Shown: one piece after another, positions 6,739 through 14,798 of the stretch
How positions within the stretch are numbered: position 1 is the stretch's first letter
Layout of the letters: each line of letters opens with the position of its first letter
DNA from: Pseudomonadota bacterium
Lineage (GTDB): Bacteria; Pseudomonadota; Alphaproteobacteria; Reyranellales; Reyranellaceae
Reading direction: 5' to 3'
Assembly (NCBI GenBank): GCA_020160955.1
Contig: JAIUOX010000047.1
Span: 1 to 34,817 of the forward strand
Length of the DNA: 34,817 nucleotides
Program-made: the position numbers and the translations under genes
The notes under the pieces: generated by a model
The model's input: the letters and a program-made list of their open reading frames with translations, nothing else
What the model was told of the DNA's origin: nothing
Databases searched by the model: none

Positions 6739-9273
6739 ATGACCAGGTCCTGTTGCGGGTGCGGCGGCCACGCCGGCCACTCCCACCCTTCCGCCGCTCC
6801 CACCGACGCCGTGGCGATCGACCCCGTCTGCGGCATGAAGGTGAAGATCGACGGCGCGAAGCACACGACGGAGCACGCCGGCCGCACTTGGTACTTCTGC
6901 AACCCGAAGTGCCTCGCCAAGTTCACCGCGGCGCCCGAGGGCTACGTCGCCAAGGCCAGGGAGGCCGAGGCGGCGACCGAGGGCAAGGCGATCGATCCCG
7001 TGTGCGGCATGAAGGTGACGATCGAGGGCGCGAAGCACACCACCGTGCACGACGGCCGCACCTTCTACTTCTGCAACCCGAAGTGCCTCGCCAGGTTCAC
7101 CGCCGACCCGCCGCGCTACCTCGACAAGGCGTCGGCGCCGCCGGCCGAGCCGGTGCCGGAGGGCGCGGTCTACACCTGCCCGATGCACCCGGAGATCCGC
7201 CAGGTCGGACCCGGCAGTTGCCCGATCTGCGGCATGGCGCTGGAGCCCGAGGTCGCCACCGCCGATGCCGGTCCCAACCCCGAGCTGGTCGACTTCACCC
7301 GCCGCTTCTGGATCGGCCTCGTCCTGTCGCTGCCGGTGGTGGCGCTCGAGATGGGCAGCCACGTGATCGACCTGCACGGGCTGGTCTCGCCCGTCGTGTC
7401 GGGCTGGATCCAGTTCGCGCTGGCGACGCCGGTCGTGCTGTGGGCCGGCTGGCCGTTCCTCGAGCGGGGCGTGCAATCGGTGCGCACCGGCCATCTCAAC
7501 ATGTTCACCCTGGTCGCCATGGGCACCGGCGTGGCGTGGCTCTACAGCGTCGTCGGCCTGCTGGCGCCCGGCCTTTTCCCGCCGGCCTTCCGCGGCCACG
7601 GCGGCACCGTCGCCGTCTACTTCGAGGCCGCCGCGGTGATCACCGTGCTGGTGCTGCTGGGCCAGCTGCTCGAGCTGCGGGCGCGCGAGCGCACCTCGGG
7701 GGCGATCCGCGCCCTGCTCGATCTCGCGCCGCGCACCGCCCGGCGGCTGGCCGCCGACGGCTCCGAGGAAGAGGTCTCGCTCGACGCCATCGCGGTCGGC
7801 GACCGGCTGCGCGTGCGGCCGGGCGAAAAGGTGCCGGTCGACGGCATCCTGCTGGAAGGCCGCTCGTCGCTCGACGAATCGATGGTCACCGGCGAATCGC
7901 TGCCGGTCACCAAGGAAGCCGGCGCCGCCGTGATCGCCGGCACGCTCAACAGCACCGGCGGCTTCGTGATGCGCGCCGACAAGGTCGGGCGCGACACCAT
8001 GCTGGCGCGCATCGTCCAGATGGTCGCCGACGCCCAGCGCTCGCGCGCGCCGATCCAGCGGCTGGCCGACAGCGTCGCCGGCTGGTTCGTGCCGACCGTG
8101 ATCGCGGTGGCGGTGGTCGCCTTCACCGCCTGGGCCTACTTCGGGCCGCAGCCGCGACTGGCCTTCGGGCTGGTCGCCGCGGTGACCGTCCTGATCATCG
8201 CCTGCCCCTGCGCGCTGGGCCTCGCGACGCCGATGTCGATCATGGTCGGCATCGGCCGCGGCGCCCAGGCGGGCGTGCTGATCCGCGACGCCGAGGCGCT
8301 GGAGCGGCTGGAACGCGTCGACACGCTGGTGGTCGACAAGACCGGCACGCTGACCGAGGGCAAGCCGAAGGTCGTGGCGATCGCCGTCGCCGACGGCGTG
8401 GCCGAGACCGACGCGCTGCGCCTGGCGGCCAGCGCCGAGGCGGCCAGCGAGCACCCGCTGGCCCGCGCCATCGTCGCCGCCGCCACCGAGCGGTCGCTGG
8501 CGCTGGCGCCGGTCGCCGACTTCGACTCGCCGACCGGCAAGGGCGTGGTCGCCACCGTCGAGGGCCGGAAGCTGGCGATCGGCAACGCCCGCTTCCTCGG
8601 CGAACTGGGCATCGCCGTCGCCGGGCTGGAGCCCGAGGCCGAGCGGCAGCGCGGCGAGGGCGCGACGGCGGTGTTCCTGGCGGTCGATGGCCGGGCCGCC
8701 GCGATGTTCGCCATCGCCGACCCGGTGAAGGCGTCGACCGCCGAGGCGCTGCAGGGCCTGGCGCGCGAGGGCGTGCGGGTCGTCATGCTGACCGGCGACA
8801 ACCGGACCACGGCCCTGGCGGTGGCGCGGCGGCTCGGCATCGCCGACGTCGAGGCCGAGGTGCTGCCCGAGCAGAAGAGCGCGGTGGTCGAGAAGCTGCG
8901 CCGCGAGGGCCGCGTCGTGGCGATGGCCGGCGACGGCGTCAACGACGCGCCGGCCCTGGCCGCGGCCGATGTCGGCATCGCCATGGGCACCGGCACCGAC
9001 GTCGCCATCGAGAGCGCCGGCGTCACCCTGCTGCACGGCGACCTGACCGGCATCCTGAAGGCCCGCCGGCTGAGCCAGGCGACGATGCGCAACATCCGGC
9101 AGAACCTGTTCTTCGCCTTCGTCTACAACGCGGCCGGCGTGCCGATCGCGGCCGGCGTCCTCTACCCGTTCTTCGGCATCCTGCTGTCGCCGGTGATCGG
9201 CGCGGCGGCGATGGCGCTGAGCTCGGTCAGCGTGGTCGGCAACGCGCTCCGGCTGCGGCGCACGCCGTTGTAG
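6739..9273 (+). CDS. copA: Copper-translocating P1B-type ATPase with two YHS domains and a heavy-metal-binding domain
   Basis: An 844-residue copper-exporting ATPase. The N-terminus is unusual: a Cys/His-rich start ([17 protein letters not shown]), two near-identical YHS domains (residues about 27-70 and 84-128, each with DPVCGM and YFCNPKC), and a heavy-metal-binding domain (about 144-170, YTCPMHPE and CPICGM). There is no classical HMA domain. The core has TGES, the membrane metal site C489-P490-C491, the phosphorylation site D533 in DKTGT, the SEHPLA loop, and GDGVNDAP with D732 and D736. The CPC motif and context with csoR argue for Cu(I) export from the cytoplasm. ATG 6739 follows AAGG closely, and the likely promoter (TTGAAC at 6703, -10 around 6724-6731) would give a nearly leaderless mRNA. 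A YHS-bearing group in proteobacteria is known. Confidence 0.95.
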   Translation: MTRSCCGCGGHAGHSHPSAAPTDAVAIDPVCGMKVKIDGAKHTTEHAGRTWYFCNPKCLAKFTAAPEGYVAKAREAEAATEGKAIDPVCGMKVTIEGAKHTTVHDGRTFYFCNPKCLARFTADPPRYLDKASAPPAEPVPEGAVYTCPMHPEIRQVGPGSCPICGMALEPEVATADAGPNPELVDFTRRFWIGLVLSLPVVALEMGSHVIDLHGLVSPVVSGWIQFALATPVVLWAGWPFLERGVQSVRTGHLNMFTLVAMGTGVAWLYSVVGLLAPGLFPPAFRGHGGTVAVYFEAAAVITVLVLLGQLLELRARERTSGAIRALLDLAPRTARRLAADGSEEEVSLDAIAVGDRLRVRPGEKVPVDGILLEGRSSLDESMVTGESLPVTKEAGAAVIAGTLNSTGGFVMRADKVGRDTMLARIVQMVADAQRSRAPIQRLADSVAGWFVPTVIAVAVVAFTAWAYFGPQPRLAFGLVAAVTVLIIACPCALGLATPMSIMVGIGRGAQAGVLIRDAEALERLERVDTLVVDKTGTLTEGKPKVVAIAVADGVAETDALRLAASAEAASEHPLARAIVAAATERSLALAPVADFDSPTGKGVVATVEGRKLAIGNARFLGELGIAVAGLEPEAERQRGEGATAVFLAVDGRAAAMFAIADPVKASTAEALQGLAREGVRVVMLTGDNRTTALAVARRLGIADVEAEVLPEQKSAVVEKLRREGRVVAMAGDGVNDAPALAAADVGIAMGTGTDVAIESAGVTLLHGDLTGILKARRLSQATMRNIRQNLFFAFVYNAAGVPIAAGVLYPFFGILLSPVIGAAAMALSSVSVVGNALRLRRTPL

Positions 9274-9275
9274 GC

Positions 9276-9350
9276 AAGGTCCCTCGGCGGCGCTCGGGAC
9301 GACAGGGGGAAATCCACGAAAAGTTCGTGGATTTCCCCCTGTCGCTTTGT
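9276..9350. repeat. REP-like arm followed by a 20-bp perfect hairpin
   Basis: AAGGTCCCTCGGCGGCGCTC at 9276 is a left arm of the window's REP-like family. It runs into a perfect 20-bp inverted repeat (9301-9320 with 9324-9343, GACAGGGGGAAATCC at the outer end) with the 3-nt loop AAG, then GCTTTGTCCTT. The stem could end transcription of the ATPase gene, although the following T-tract is weak. Confidence 0.7.
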
Positions 9351-9352
9351 CC

Positions 9353-9382
9353 TTGATCGGACGCCCCCGATCGCCAGATAAA
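9353..9382 (+). promoter_or_regulatory. Possible promoter for the small membrane protein gene
   Basis: TTGATC (9353-9358) and GATAAA (9377-9382) are spaced by 18 nt. The expected transcript start is within a few nt of the ATG at 9391, implying a leaderless or very short leader mRNA. Confidence 0.4.
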
Positions 9383-9390
9383 GCGGTGTC

Positions 9391-9738
9391 ATGCTGCTGA
9401 TCCGCCGCTCCCAACGCGCCAGCACCGCCGTCCGATCCGTTTCGGCCAGCGGCGAGCTGCTCGTGGCGTCGGTGGTGGTCTGCATGATCCTGTCGGCGCT
9501 GGGCGACGCGATCGATCCCGGCACCATCGAGGCGATCGGCCTCGAGATGTTCCTGTTCGATTTCGGCGGCGAGCTGTCCCTGCTGGCGATGGGCCACTGG
9601 CACCTGCTCGAGCTGCTGATGGCGGGCCTCGTGCTGGCCGGCGGCATCGCCGTGCTTCGCGTCGCCTTCGCGCCGTTCAACAGGACGCCCAGCCCGGCGC
9701 CGGTGCGCGCCGTGGAAAAGGTTCCCATCCGGTTCTGA
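9391..9738 (+). CDS. Small membrane protein of unknown function
   Basis: A 115-residue protein I do not recognise. It has two hydrophobic stretches long enough to span the membrane: about residues 22-42 (LLVASVVVCMILSAL) and 68-92 (LLELLMAGLVLAGGIAVLRVAF). Between them is a segment with acidic residues and a HWH triplet (MGHWHLLEL) that might bind a metal or haem, though this is speculation. The ends are positively charged. No clear ribosome binding site precedes the ATG, consistent with a leaderless start. It lies between the copper ATPase and TerC genes on the same strand but is separated from the former by a hairpin, so it probably has its own promoter. Confidence 0.65.
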   Translation: MLLIRRSQRASTAVRSVSASGELLVASVVVCMILSALGDAIDPGTIEAIGLEMFLFDFGGELSLLAMGHWHLLELLMAGLVLAGGIAVLRVAFAPFNRTPSPAPVRAVEKVPIRF

Positions 9739-9753
9739 CGATCGATTGAGTGC

Positions 9754-9790
9754 GCCGGCACGGCCCGTGACGCCACGGGTGCGCGCCGGC
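9754..9790 (+). promoter_or_regulatory. Structured leader upstream of the TerC gene
   Basis: A nested hairpin: inner stem CCCGTG (9764-9769) with CACGGG (9774-9779) and loop ACGC, outer stem GCCGGC (9754-9759) with GCCGGC (9785-9790). TerC/YjbE genes in other bacteria are often under the yybP-ykoY manganese riboswitch, but its conserved GGGGAGUAG-type core is not seen here. The structure may be a short leader, an operator dyad, or chance in GC-rich DNA. Confidence 0.3.
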
Positions 9791-9818
9791 TTCGGTTCGT
9801 CATTGCTGGAGACTTTCC

Positions 9819-10724
9819 ATGGAATTCGAGTTGTTCTCGGCCGCGTTCTTCTCGGCCCTCTTCGCCATCGTCCTGATCGACCTCGTACTGGCCGGCGACA
9901 ATGCCCTGGTCATCGGCCTGGTCGCCCGCAACCTGCCCAAGCACATGCAGCGCAAGGTGATCTTCTGGGGCACCTTCGGCGCGATCGCCATCCGCGTCGT
10001 GATGGCGATGATGGTCGTCTGGATCCTCAAGGTGCCGGGCTTCATGCTGGCCGGCGGCCTCGCGCTGATCTGGATCGCCTACAAGCTGCTGACGCCGCAG
10101 GACCAGGCCAGCGCGCATGCCGCGGCGGCGCCGGCCGCGTCGTTCGCCGGCGCGATCCGCACCATCGTCATCGCCGACGCCGTGATGGGCGTCGACAACG
10201 TGCTGGCGATCGGCGGCGCGGCGCACGGCAGCATCCTGCTGATCACGCTGGGCCTCGCCATCAGCGTGCCGATCGTGGTGTGGGGCAGCCAGCTGGTGAT
10301 CAAGCTGGTCGACCGCTACCCGTCGGTCATCCTGCTGGGCGGCGCGGTGCTGGCCTGGACCGGCTACACCATGGTGGTGCGCGAGCCGCTGGTCGCGCCG
10401 TGGTTCGCCCAGCACGCCTACGCCAAGGTGATGGTCGCGGTGCTGGTGTTCTCGCTGGCGCTGGCGCCGTGGTTCGCCGCCCGCCTCGAGGCCCGGCTGA
10501 AGCCGCTGGTCGTGCTGATGCCGGCCCTGCTGCTGTGGCTGCTCGCCTTCGAGGTCGCGGCCAGCGTCTGGTCGCAGCGCGTCGACTACCTGCTGGCCAC
10601 CGATCTCGGCGGCTACCTGCTGGAGGCGGCGCGCTGGACCGGCTGGCTGCCGCTGGCCGCCGCCTTCCTGTGGCTGCGCGAGCGCTGGACCGGCGGCTAC
10701 TCGGCCGCCGCCTCGACCAGGTAG
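9819..10724 (+). CDS. TerC family integral membrane protein (YjbE type)
   Basis: A 301-residue polytopic membrane protein. The two family signatures with membrane acidic residues are present: LVLAGDNALVIGLVARNLP near residue 23 and ADAVMGVDNVLAIGGAAHG near residue 121. About seven to eight hydrophobic segments can be seen. TerC relatives (Alx, MeeF/YkoY, YceF) are linked to manganese export and metalation of secreted proteins, so a metal-efflux role is likely but unproven here. It is longer than the minimal YjbE form by a C-terminal region with two or three more membrane segments. GGAG lies 7 nt before the ATG. Its last 28 bp overlap the 3' end of the convergent oxygenase gene. Confidence 0.9.
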   Translation: MEFELFSAAFFSALFAIVLIDLVLAGDNALVIGLVARNLPKHMQRKVIFWGTFGAIAIRVVMAMMVVWILKVPGFMLAGGLALIWIAYKLLTPQDQASAHAAAAPAASFAGAIRTIVIADAVMGVDNVLAIGGAAHGSILLITLGLAISVPIVVWGSQLVIKLVDRYPSVILLGGAVLAWTGYTMVVREPLVAPWFAQHAYAKVMVAVLVFSLALAPWFAARLEARLKPLVVLMPALLLWLLAFEVAASVWSQRVDYLLATDLGGYLLEAARWTGWLPLAAAFLWLRERWTGGYSAAASTR

Positions 10725-11731
10725 GGATCCTCGGTCACGCCGTCCTGCTTCTCGGCGCCCCACAGCTTGCGGGTCGCCTTGAAGCGGGACAGCAGGAACT
10801 CGCCGGACATGACCGGCTCGTACTGGGCCTCGGCGTCGCTGACGCCGAGGTCCCTCGGGTCGACCATGGTGCGGAAGTTGGGATTGCAGAACAGCGGCAT
10901 CGAGTAGCGCGGCATGTCGCGCAGGTGCACGACGCGATGGACCGTCGCCTGGAAGCGGCCATTGGTCCACCGCTTCATCAGTTCGCCGATGTTGATGACG
11001 TAGGAGCCGCGCAGCGGCGGCGCCGCCATCCACTGGCCGTCCTTGCCCATGACCTCGAGCCCGCCCAGCATGTCCTGCCACAGGATGGTGACGACGCCGT
11101 GGTCGGTGTGCGGCCCAGAGGCCTGGTCGGAGACGTGCAGGCCGGCGCTGCCGAGGTAGTGGTTGATCACCATGTCGGCCACCGGCTTGGTGAAGTGCTG
11201 CGTGAAGAAGTCCTCCGGCTTGCCGAGGTAGAGCGCGAAGCCCTCGAGGATCTTCATGCCAAGCCGGTAGGTCTCGAGGTAGTAGGTCTCGACGGCCTCG
11301 CGGAAGCCGGGCATGTCGGGCCAGTTGTTGGGCGCGTAGAGCGGCGTGCCCGCCTTGACCTCGGGGTCGTCGGCGGCGACCGGGAAGCCGAGGTCGAAGC
11401 TGTCCTTGGCGTTGGTCTTGCCGTTACGGTGGACGCTGTCCCAGATGTCGCGGTAGCCGCGGTTGTTGCTGTCGGCCTTGACCTTCAGCCGCTCGGCCTC
11501 GGGCAGGGCGAAGAAGCGGTCGACCGTGGCCACCGCGTTCTCGATGGTGGCGAGCGGCACGTTGTGGTTCACGACGTAGAAGAAGCCGCTGTCGTCGCAG
11601 GCCGCGCCGATCTTGGCCGCGACCGCCGCCTTGGCCGCCTTGTCGTCACCGTACAGCGCGCCGATGTCGATCACCGGGATGCTGGCGGGGATCGCGGGCT
11701 CCGCCGCCGGGACCGAAAGACCTGCTGCCAT
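10697..11731 (-). CDS. 2-oxoglutarate/Fe(II)-dependent oxygenase, isopenicillin N synthase-like
   Basis: A 344-residue soluble oxygenase with an N-terminal DIOX_N region (IPVIDIGALYG, GFFYVVNHNVP) and a C-terminal 2OG-Fe(II) domain. The iron triad H208-T-D210 and H265 is intact, as is R275-Y-S277, which binds the 2-oxoglutarate carboxylate. It should hydroxylate or otherwise oxidise a small molecule. A strong AGGAGG precedes the ATG. The gene starts 19 bp after the ABC permease gene on the same strand, so it is the last gene of the transporter operon, suggesting it acts on the imported compound. Bacterial relatives are often annotated generically, and the substrate cannot be read from sequence. 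Confidence 0.92.
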   Translation of the reverse strand: MAAGLSVPAAEPAIPASIPVIDIGALYGDDKAAKAAVAAKIGAACDDSGFFYVVNHNVPLATIENAVATVDRFFALPEAERLKVKADSNNRGYRDIWDSVHRNGKTNAKDSFDLGFPVAADDPEVKAGTPLYAPNNWPDMPGFREAVETYYLETYRLGMKILEGFALYLGKPEDFFTQHFTKPVADMVINHYLGSAGLHVSDQASGPHTDHGVVTILWQDMLGGLEVMGKDGQWMAAPPLRGSYVINIGELMKRWTNGRFQATVHRVVHLRDMPRYSMPLFCNPNFRTMVDPRDLGVSDAEAQYEPVMSGEFLLSRFKATRKLWGAEKQDGVTEDPYLVEAAAE

Positions 11732-11750
11732 GGGAACCTCCTTGGAAGAC

Positions 11751-12578
11751 CTAACGCCGTTGGTCGCCCGCCCGCCAGTCGAGCCGCTTGCCCAGCCAGT
11801 GAACGAACGTGAAGATCAGGAAGGACAGGGCCGTCGCCAGCAGGGCGACGGCGTAGACCTTGTCGCCGCGGTAGTTCTGCATCGCGTTGTTGATGACGTA
11901 GCCGAGCCCGGTCGACGAGATCATCCATTCCGCCGCGATCGCCACGATGATGGCGCCCGAGCCGGTGATCTCCTGCGCCGCGACGATCGAGGGGATCGCG
12001 TAGGGCAGCCGCACCTGGCTGAAGGTCTGCCACCAGCTGGCGTTGAGAATGCGCATCCGGTCGAGCTGGACCTCGTCGGCGGCGTGCAGGCCGGCCATGG
12101 TATTGACCAGCACCGGGAAGAAACCCGACAGCGCGACGATCGCCGTCTTGCTCAGGATCGAATCGCCGAACGCCAGCATCAGCACCGAGATCAGCGCGAT
12201 GTACGGCACGTTGCGCAGCGTGATCGCCGCCGGCAGCAGCAGGTGCCGGGTCGGCGGCAGCAGGTCGAACAGCACGGCGAGGCCAATGCCCGCCACGTTG
12301 GCCCACAGGAAGCCGATCGCCGCGACCTGCAGCGTCGCCCACAGGTGCTCGAGGATGAAGGCATGGTCGGTCCACAGCACCTCGAGCACGCGCTCGGGCC
12401 TGGGGATCACGAAGGCCGGCAGGCCGGAGAACCAGATCGCGCAGTACCACAGCAGCAGCACCGAGCCGATCGGCGCGGCGATGCGCAGCAGCACGGCCAT
12501 CGCCAGCGGAAGCAGCCGCCGCGACGCCGCACCCGTCGGCGCCGCGAGACCGGGAAGGGCGAGGTCGGGCTGGCTCAT
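11751..12578 (-). CDS. ABC transporter permease, SsuC/TauC/ThiX-like
   Basis: A 275-residue inner-membrane permease with about six membrane segments. The binding-protein-dependent transport signature lies near residues 165-190 (Leu/Asp-rich helix AADEVQLDRMRILNA and the following LPYAIPSIVAAQEITGSGAIIVAI). It belongs to the nitrate/sulfonate/pyrimidine-precursor group. The ATG is 10 bp after the ATPase stop, so the two are translated from one transcript. It pairs with the ATPase and binding protein encoded upstream. Confidence 0.92.
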   Translation of the reverse strand: MSQPDLALPGLAAPTGAASRRLLPLAMAVLLRIAAPIGSVLLLWYCAIWFSGLPAFVIPRPERVLEVLWTDHAFILEHLWATLQVAAIGFLWANVAGIGLAVLFDLLPPTRHLLLPAAITLRNVPYIALISVLMLAFGDSILSKTAIVALSGFFPVLVNTMAGLHAADEVQLDRMRILNASWWQTFSQVRLPYAIPSIVAAQEITGSGAIIVAIAAEWMISSTGLGYVINNAMQNYRGDKVYAVALLATALSFLIFTFVHWLGKRLDWRAGDQRR

Positions 12579-12588
12579 GCCGCGCCCC

Positions 12589-13338
12589 TCACGCCGCCTG
12601 CCGGTGCATCAGCAGCCCGCGCACGTGGGCGGCGATCGCGACGAAGCGCGGGTCCTGGCGGAACGCGGCATCGCGCGGCCGCGGCACCGGCACGCTGACC
12701 ACCTCGAGCACCCGGCCCGGCGCCGGCGAGAACACCAGCAGCCGGTCGGCCAGCATCACCGCCTCGTCGATGTGGTGCGTCACGAACAGCACGGTCTTGG
12801 GCCGCGACGCCAGCTCGCGGTCGAACCACTCGCCGATCTCCTCGCGCTTCATCTCGTCGAGCGCGGCGAACGGCTCGTCCATCAGCAGCACCGACGGGTC
12901 GTGCGCCATCGCCGAGGCGATGTTGACCCGCTGCAGCATGCCGCCCGACAGCTGGCGGGCGCGCTTGGTTTCGTGGCCCGCCAGCCCGAACTCGCGCAGC
13001 ACCCTGGACGGGTCGAAGCCGACCTTGCCGGCGATCTTCTGGGTGAAGCGCACGTCGTCGATCGCCCGCTTCCACGGCAGCACCGCGGGCCGCTGCGACA
13101 CCAGGCCGAGCAGCCGCTTCTGGCGCGCCTCGCGGGCGCTGTCGTCGCCGATCCGCACCTCGCCGGTCGATGGCTCCACGAGGTCCGCCACGATGCGCAG
13201 CAGGGTAGTCTTGCCGCAGCCCGACGGGCCGACCAGGGCGATGAACTCGCCGGCCGCGATCTCGAGGTCCACCGGGCGCAGCGCCCACGTCTCGCCGAAC
13301 CGGCGCGAGACGTTGCGGATGGAGATCGGCGCCGCCAT
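12589..13338 (-). CDS. ABC transporter ATP-binding protein, SsuB/TauB/ThiZ-like
   Basis: A 249-residue ABC ATPase. Walker A is GPSGCGKT at residues 37-44, the Q-loop region is VSQRPAVLPWK, the signature LSGGM is at 130-134, and Walker B LLMDEPFAALD is at 151-161, followed by the switch H in THHIDEA. Length and motifs fit the nitrate/sulfonate/taurine/pyrimidine subfamily. The ATG at 13338 lies 5 bp downstream of the binding protein stop, showing tight operon packing. It energises the permease encoded next. Confidence 0.94.
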   Translation of the reverse strand: MAAPISIRNVSRRFGETWALRPVDLEIAAGEFIALVGPSGCGKTTLLRIVADLVEPSTGEVRIGDDSAREARQKRLLGLVSQRPAVLPWKRAIDDVRFTQKIAGKVGFDPSRVLREFGLAGHETKRARQLSGGMLQRVNIASAMAHDPSVLLMDEPFAALDEMKREEIGEWFDRELASRPKTVLFVTHHIDEAVMLADRLLVFSPAPGRVLEVVSVPVPRPRDAAFRQDPRFVAIAAHVRGLLMHRQAA

Positions 13339-13343
13339 GGCCG

Positions 13344-14366
13344 CTACTTCTTGTAGAAGTCGTTGGTCATGACCTCGGCGGCCGGGATCGACTTCGGGAT
13401 CTGCTCGCCGTCCTTGAGGAACGCGACCATGCCGTCCCACACCGCCGGGTCCATGACCAGCGGGCCGTTCTTCTTCGACCAGTCGCTCTGGTACAGCGGG
13501 TTCTGCAACTTGAAGCGCCACGCCAGCTTCTTCGCGTCCTCGGTCTGGCCGGGGAACTTCGCGAGGATCTCGACCGCCTCGTCGGGATGGTCGATGGCGA
13601 ACTGCATGCCCTTCTGCACCGCGCGCAGGTAGCGCTTCACCAGCTCGGGATTCTTCTTCAGCGTCTCGGCCGAGGCGAAGATCACGTCGGCGTAGAGCGG
13701 CACGCCCCACTCCGACAGCCGCAGCGCCCGCCAGCCCTTGCCCTTCACCGTGTCGGGCGCGTCGGCCTTCGCCGCCTCCTGCTCGACCTGGTAGGTCTGG
13801 TTGACGATCCAGCCGGTGAAGTAGTCGATCTTGCCGGCCATCAGCGGCTCGGCGGTGGCCTGCGCCGTCACCACCTTGACCTTCGACGGGTCGATGCCGT
13901 TCTTCTTCGCGAAGGCCTGGAACAGGAACTCGGTGCCGGGCTGGGTACCGAGCGTCTTGCCTTCCATGTCCTTCGGCTTGAGCGGCGGCGCGTCGGGCGC
14001 GGTGATCGCGATGTAGGACGACGGCGCCTGCTGGAACAGCGTGCCGATCGCCACGATGTCGACCGGGTCCTTGGCCAGCCGCGCCGTGATCACGGTCATG
14101 CCGTTGGTCGCGATGCCGAACTGGGCCTGGCCGACGGCGACGATCGGGATCGGGTTCTTGCCCGGCCCGCCGTCGACGATCTTGTGGTCGATGCCCTCTT
14201 CCTTGAAGTAGCCCTTGGCCTCGGCCAGCATGATCGGCGCGTACTCGCCGTTGCGCAGCCAGCCGAGCTGGGTGGTCGCGCTCATCGGCGCCTGCGCCGC
14301 GGCCGGCGCCAGCGGCCAGGCCGCGAGGGCGGTGGCGACCAGGAGATGGCGTTTCGAGAGTCTCAC
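13344..14366 (-). CDS. ABC transporter substrate-binding protein, NMT1/THI5-like
   Basis: A 340-residue periplasmic receptor with a signal peptide (MRLSKRHLLVATALAAWPL to PAAAQA). The mature protein opens TTQLGWLRNGEYAPIMLAEAKGYF, typical of the NMT1/THI5-like group that binds aromatic nitrogenous compounds, sulfonates or nitrate. A GGPGKNP loop follows and may line the binding site. The start is a GTG at 14366 because the signal peptide begins there and GGGGGA lies about 8 nt upstream; the frame is open to 14435 but those residues are charged. It is the first gene of an operon with ATPase, permease and a 2OG/Fe(II) oxygenase. The ligand is unknown; an oxidisable heterocycle or nucleobase-like compound is a guess from the oxygenase. 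Confidence 0.9.
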   Translation of the reverse strand: MRLSKRHLLVATALAAWPLAPAAAQAPMSATTQLGWLRNGEYAPIMLAEAKGYFKEEGIDHKIVDGGPGKNPIPIVAVGQAQFGIATNGMTVITARLAKDPVDIVAIGTLFQQAPSSYIAITAPDAPPLKPKDMEGKTLGTQPGTEFLFQAFAKKNGIDPSKVKVVTAQATAEPLMAGKIDYFTGWIVNQTYQVEQEAAKADAPDTVKGKGWRALRLSEWGVPLYADVIFASAETLKKNPELVKRYLRAVQKGMQFAIDHPDEAVEILAKFPGQTEDAKKLAWRFKLQNPLYQSDWSKKNGPLVMDPAVWDGMVAFLKDGEQIPKSIPAAEVMTNDFYKK

Positions 14367-14391
14367 GGTGGCTTTCCCCCTTCGCGCAGCG

Positions 14392-14407
14392 AACCGGCCG
14401 GCCGGTT
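14392..14407. promoter_or_regulatory. Perfect 16-bp palindrome upstream of the ABC operon
   Basis: AACCGGCCGGCCGGTT is perfectly self-complementary, lies 26-41 bp upstream of the binding-protein start, and is followed on the plus strand by a run of T. No plus-strand gene ends nearby, so a terminator role is unlikely, and a repressor operator for the ABC operon is the better guess. Confidence 0.4.
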
Positions 14408-14498
14408 TTTCCGCCCGAAGAGGTGCAATTGCCATGCCGCCCCGCCGGTCGGGCCATGCGCGCCTTGCGAAGCCGCCCCTCGCCGCCTACCAAGCGGC

Positions 14499-14798
14499 AT
14501 GACCCGCTTTCTCGCGCCGGCCCTCGCCTTCGCCCTCGGCCTCGCCGCCCTGCCCGCCCTCGCGCAGCAGCCGGGCCCGATGACCGACGCTGAGTACTGC
14601 GAGGCGCTGGTCACGACCTACAACCGCTTCCTCGGCCAGTCGTCGGCGCGCAGCCAGTTCCCCGACGTCACCGCCGGCAACGCCATCGCCGACTGCCAGA
14701 AGGGCAATGCCGCCGCCGGTATCCCGGTGCTCGAGCGCAAGCTGCGCAACGCCGGCTTCTCGCTGCCGGTGCGCGAGACCTACCCGACGCGCAACTAG
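14499..14798 (+). CDS. Small exported protein of unknown function
   Basis: A 99-residue protein with a clear signal peptide (MTRFLAPALAFALGLAALPALAQ). The mature part is about 76 residues with two cysteines (EYCEALV and ADCQKGN) that may form one disulfide, a pattern seen in many small alphaproteobacterial periplasmic proteins. I do not recognise a named family. No strong ribosome binding site is visible before the ATG. Its TAG stop (14796-14798) overlaps the TAG of the convergent methyltransferase gene within one CTAG. Confidence 0.75.
   Translation: MTRFLAPALAFALGLAALPALAQQPGPMTDAEYCEALVTTYNRFLGQSSARSQFPDVTAGNAIADCQKGNAAAGIPVLERKLRNAGFSLPVRETYPTRN

Noticed and set aside
6697..9603. Very long minus-strand open frame opposite the copper ATPase gene
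   Set aside because: Composition is Arg/His/Gln/Asp-rich without any family motif, and it lies over a clearly identified ATPase. It is a high-GC antisense shadow.
9739..9818. Manganese (yybP-ykoY) riboswitch before the TerC gene
   Set aside because: The region is short and lacks the conserved GGGGAGUAG-type core; only a GC-rich hairpin is present.
14392..14412. Palindrome plus T-run as a plus-strand terminator
   Set aside because: No plus-strand gene ends upstream within several kilobases, so a terminator in this orientation has nothing to end.
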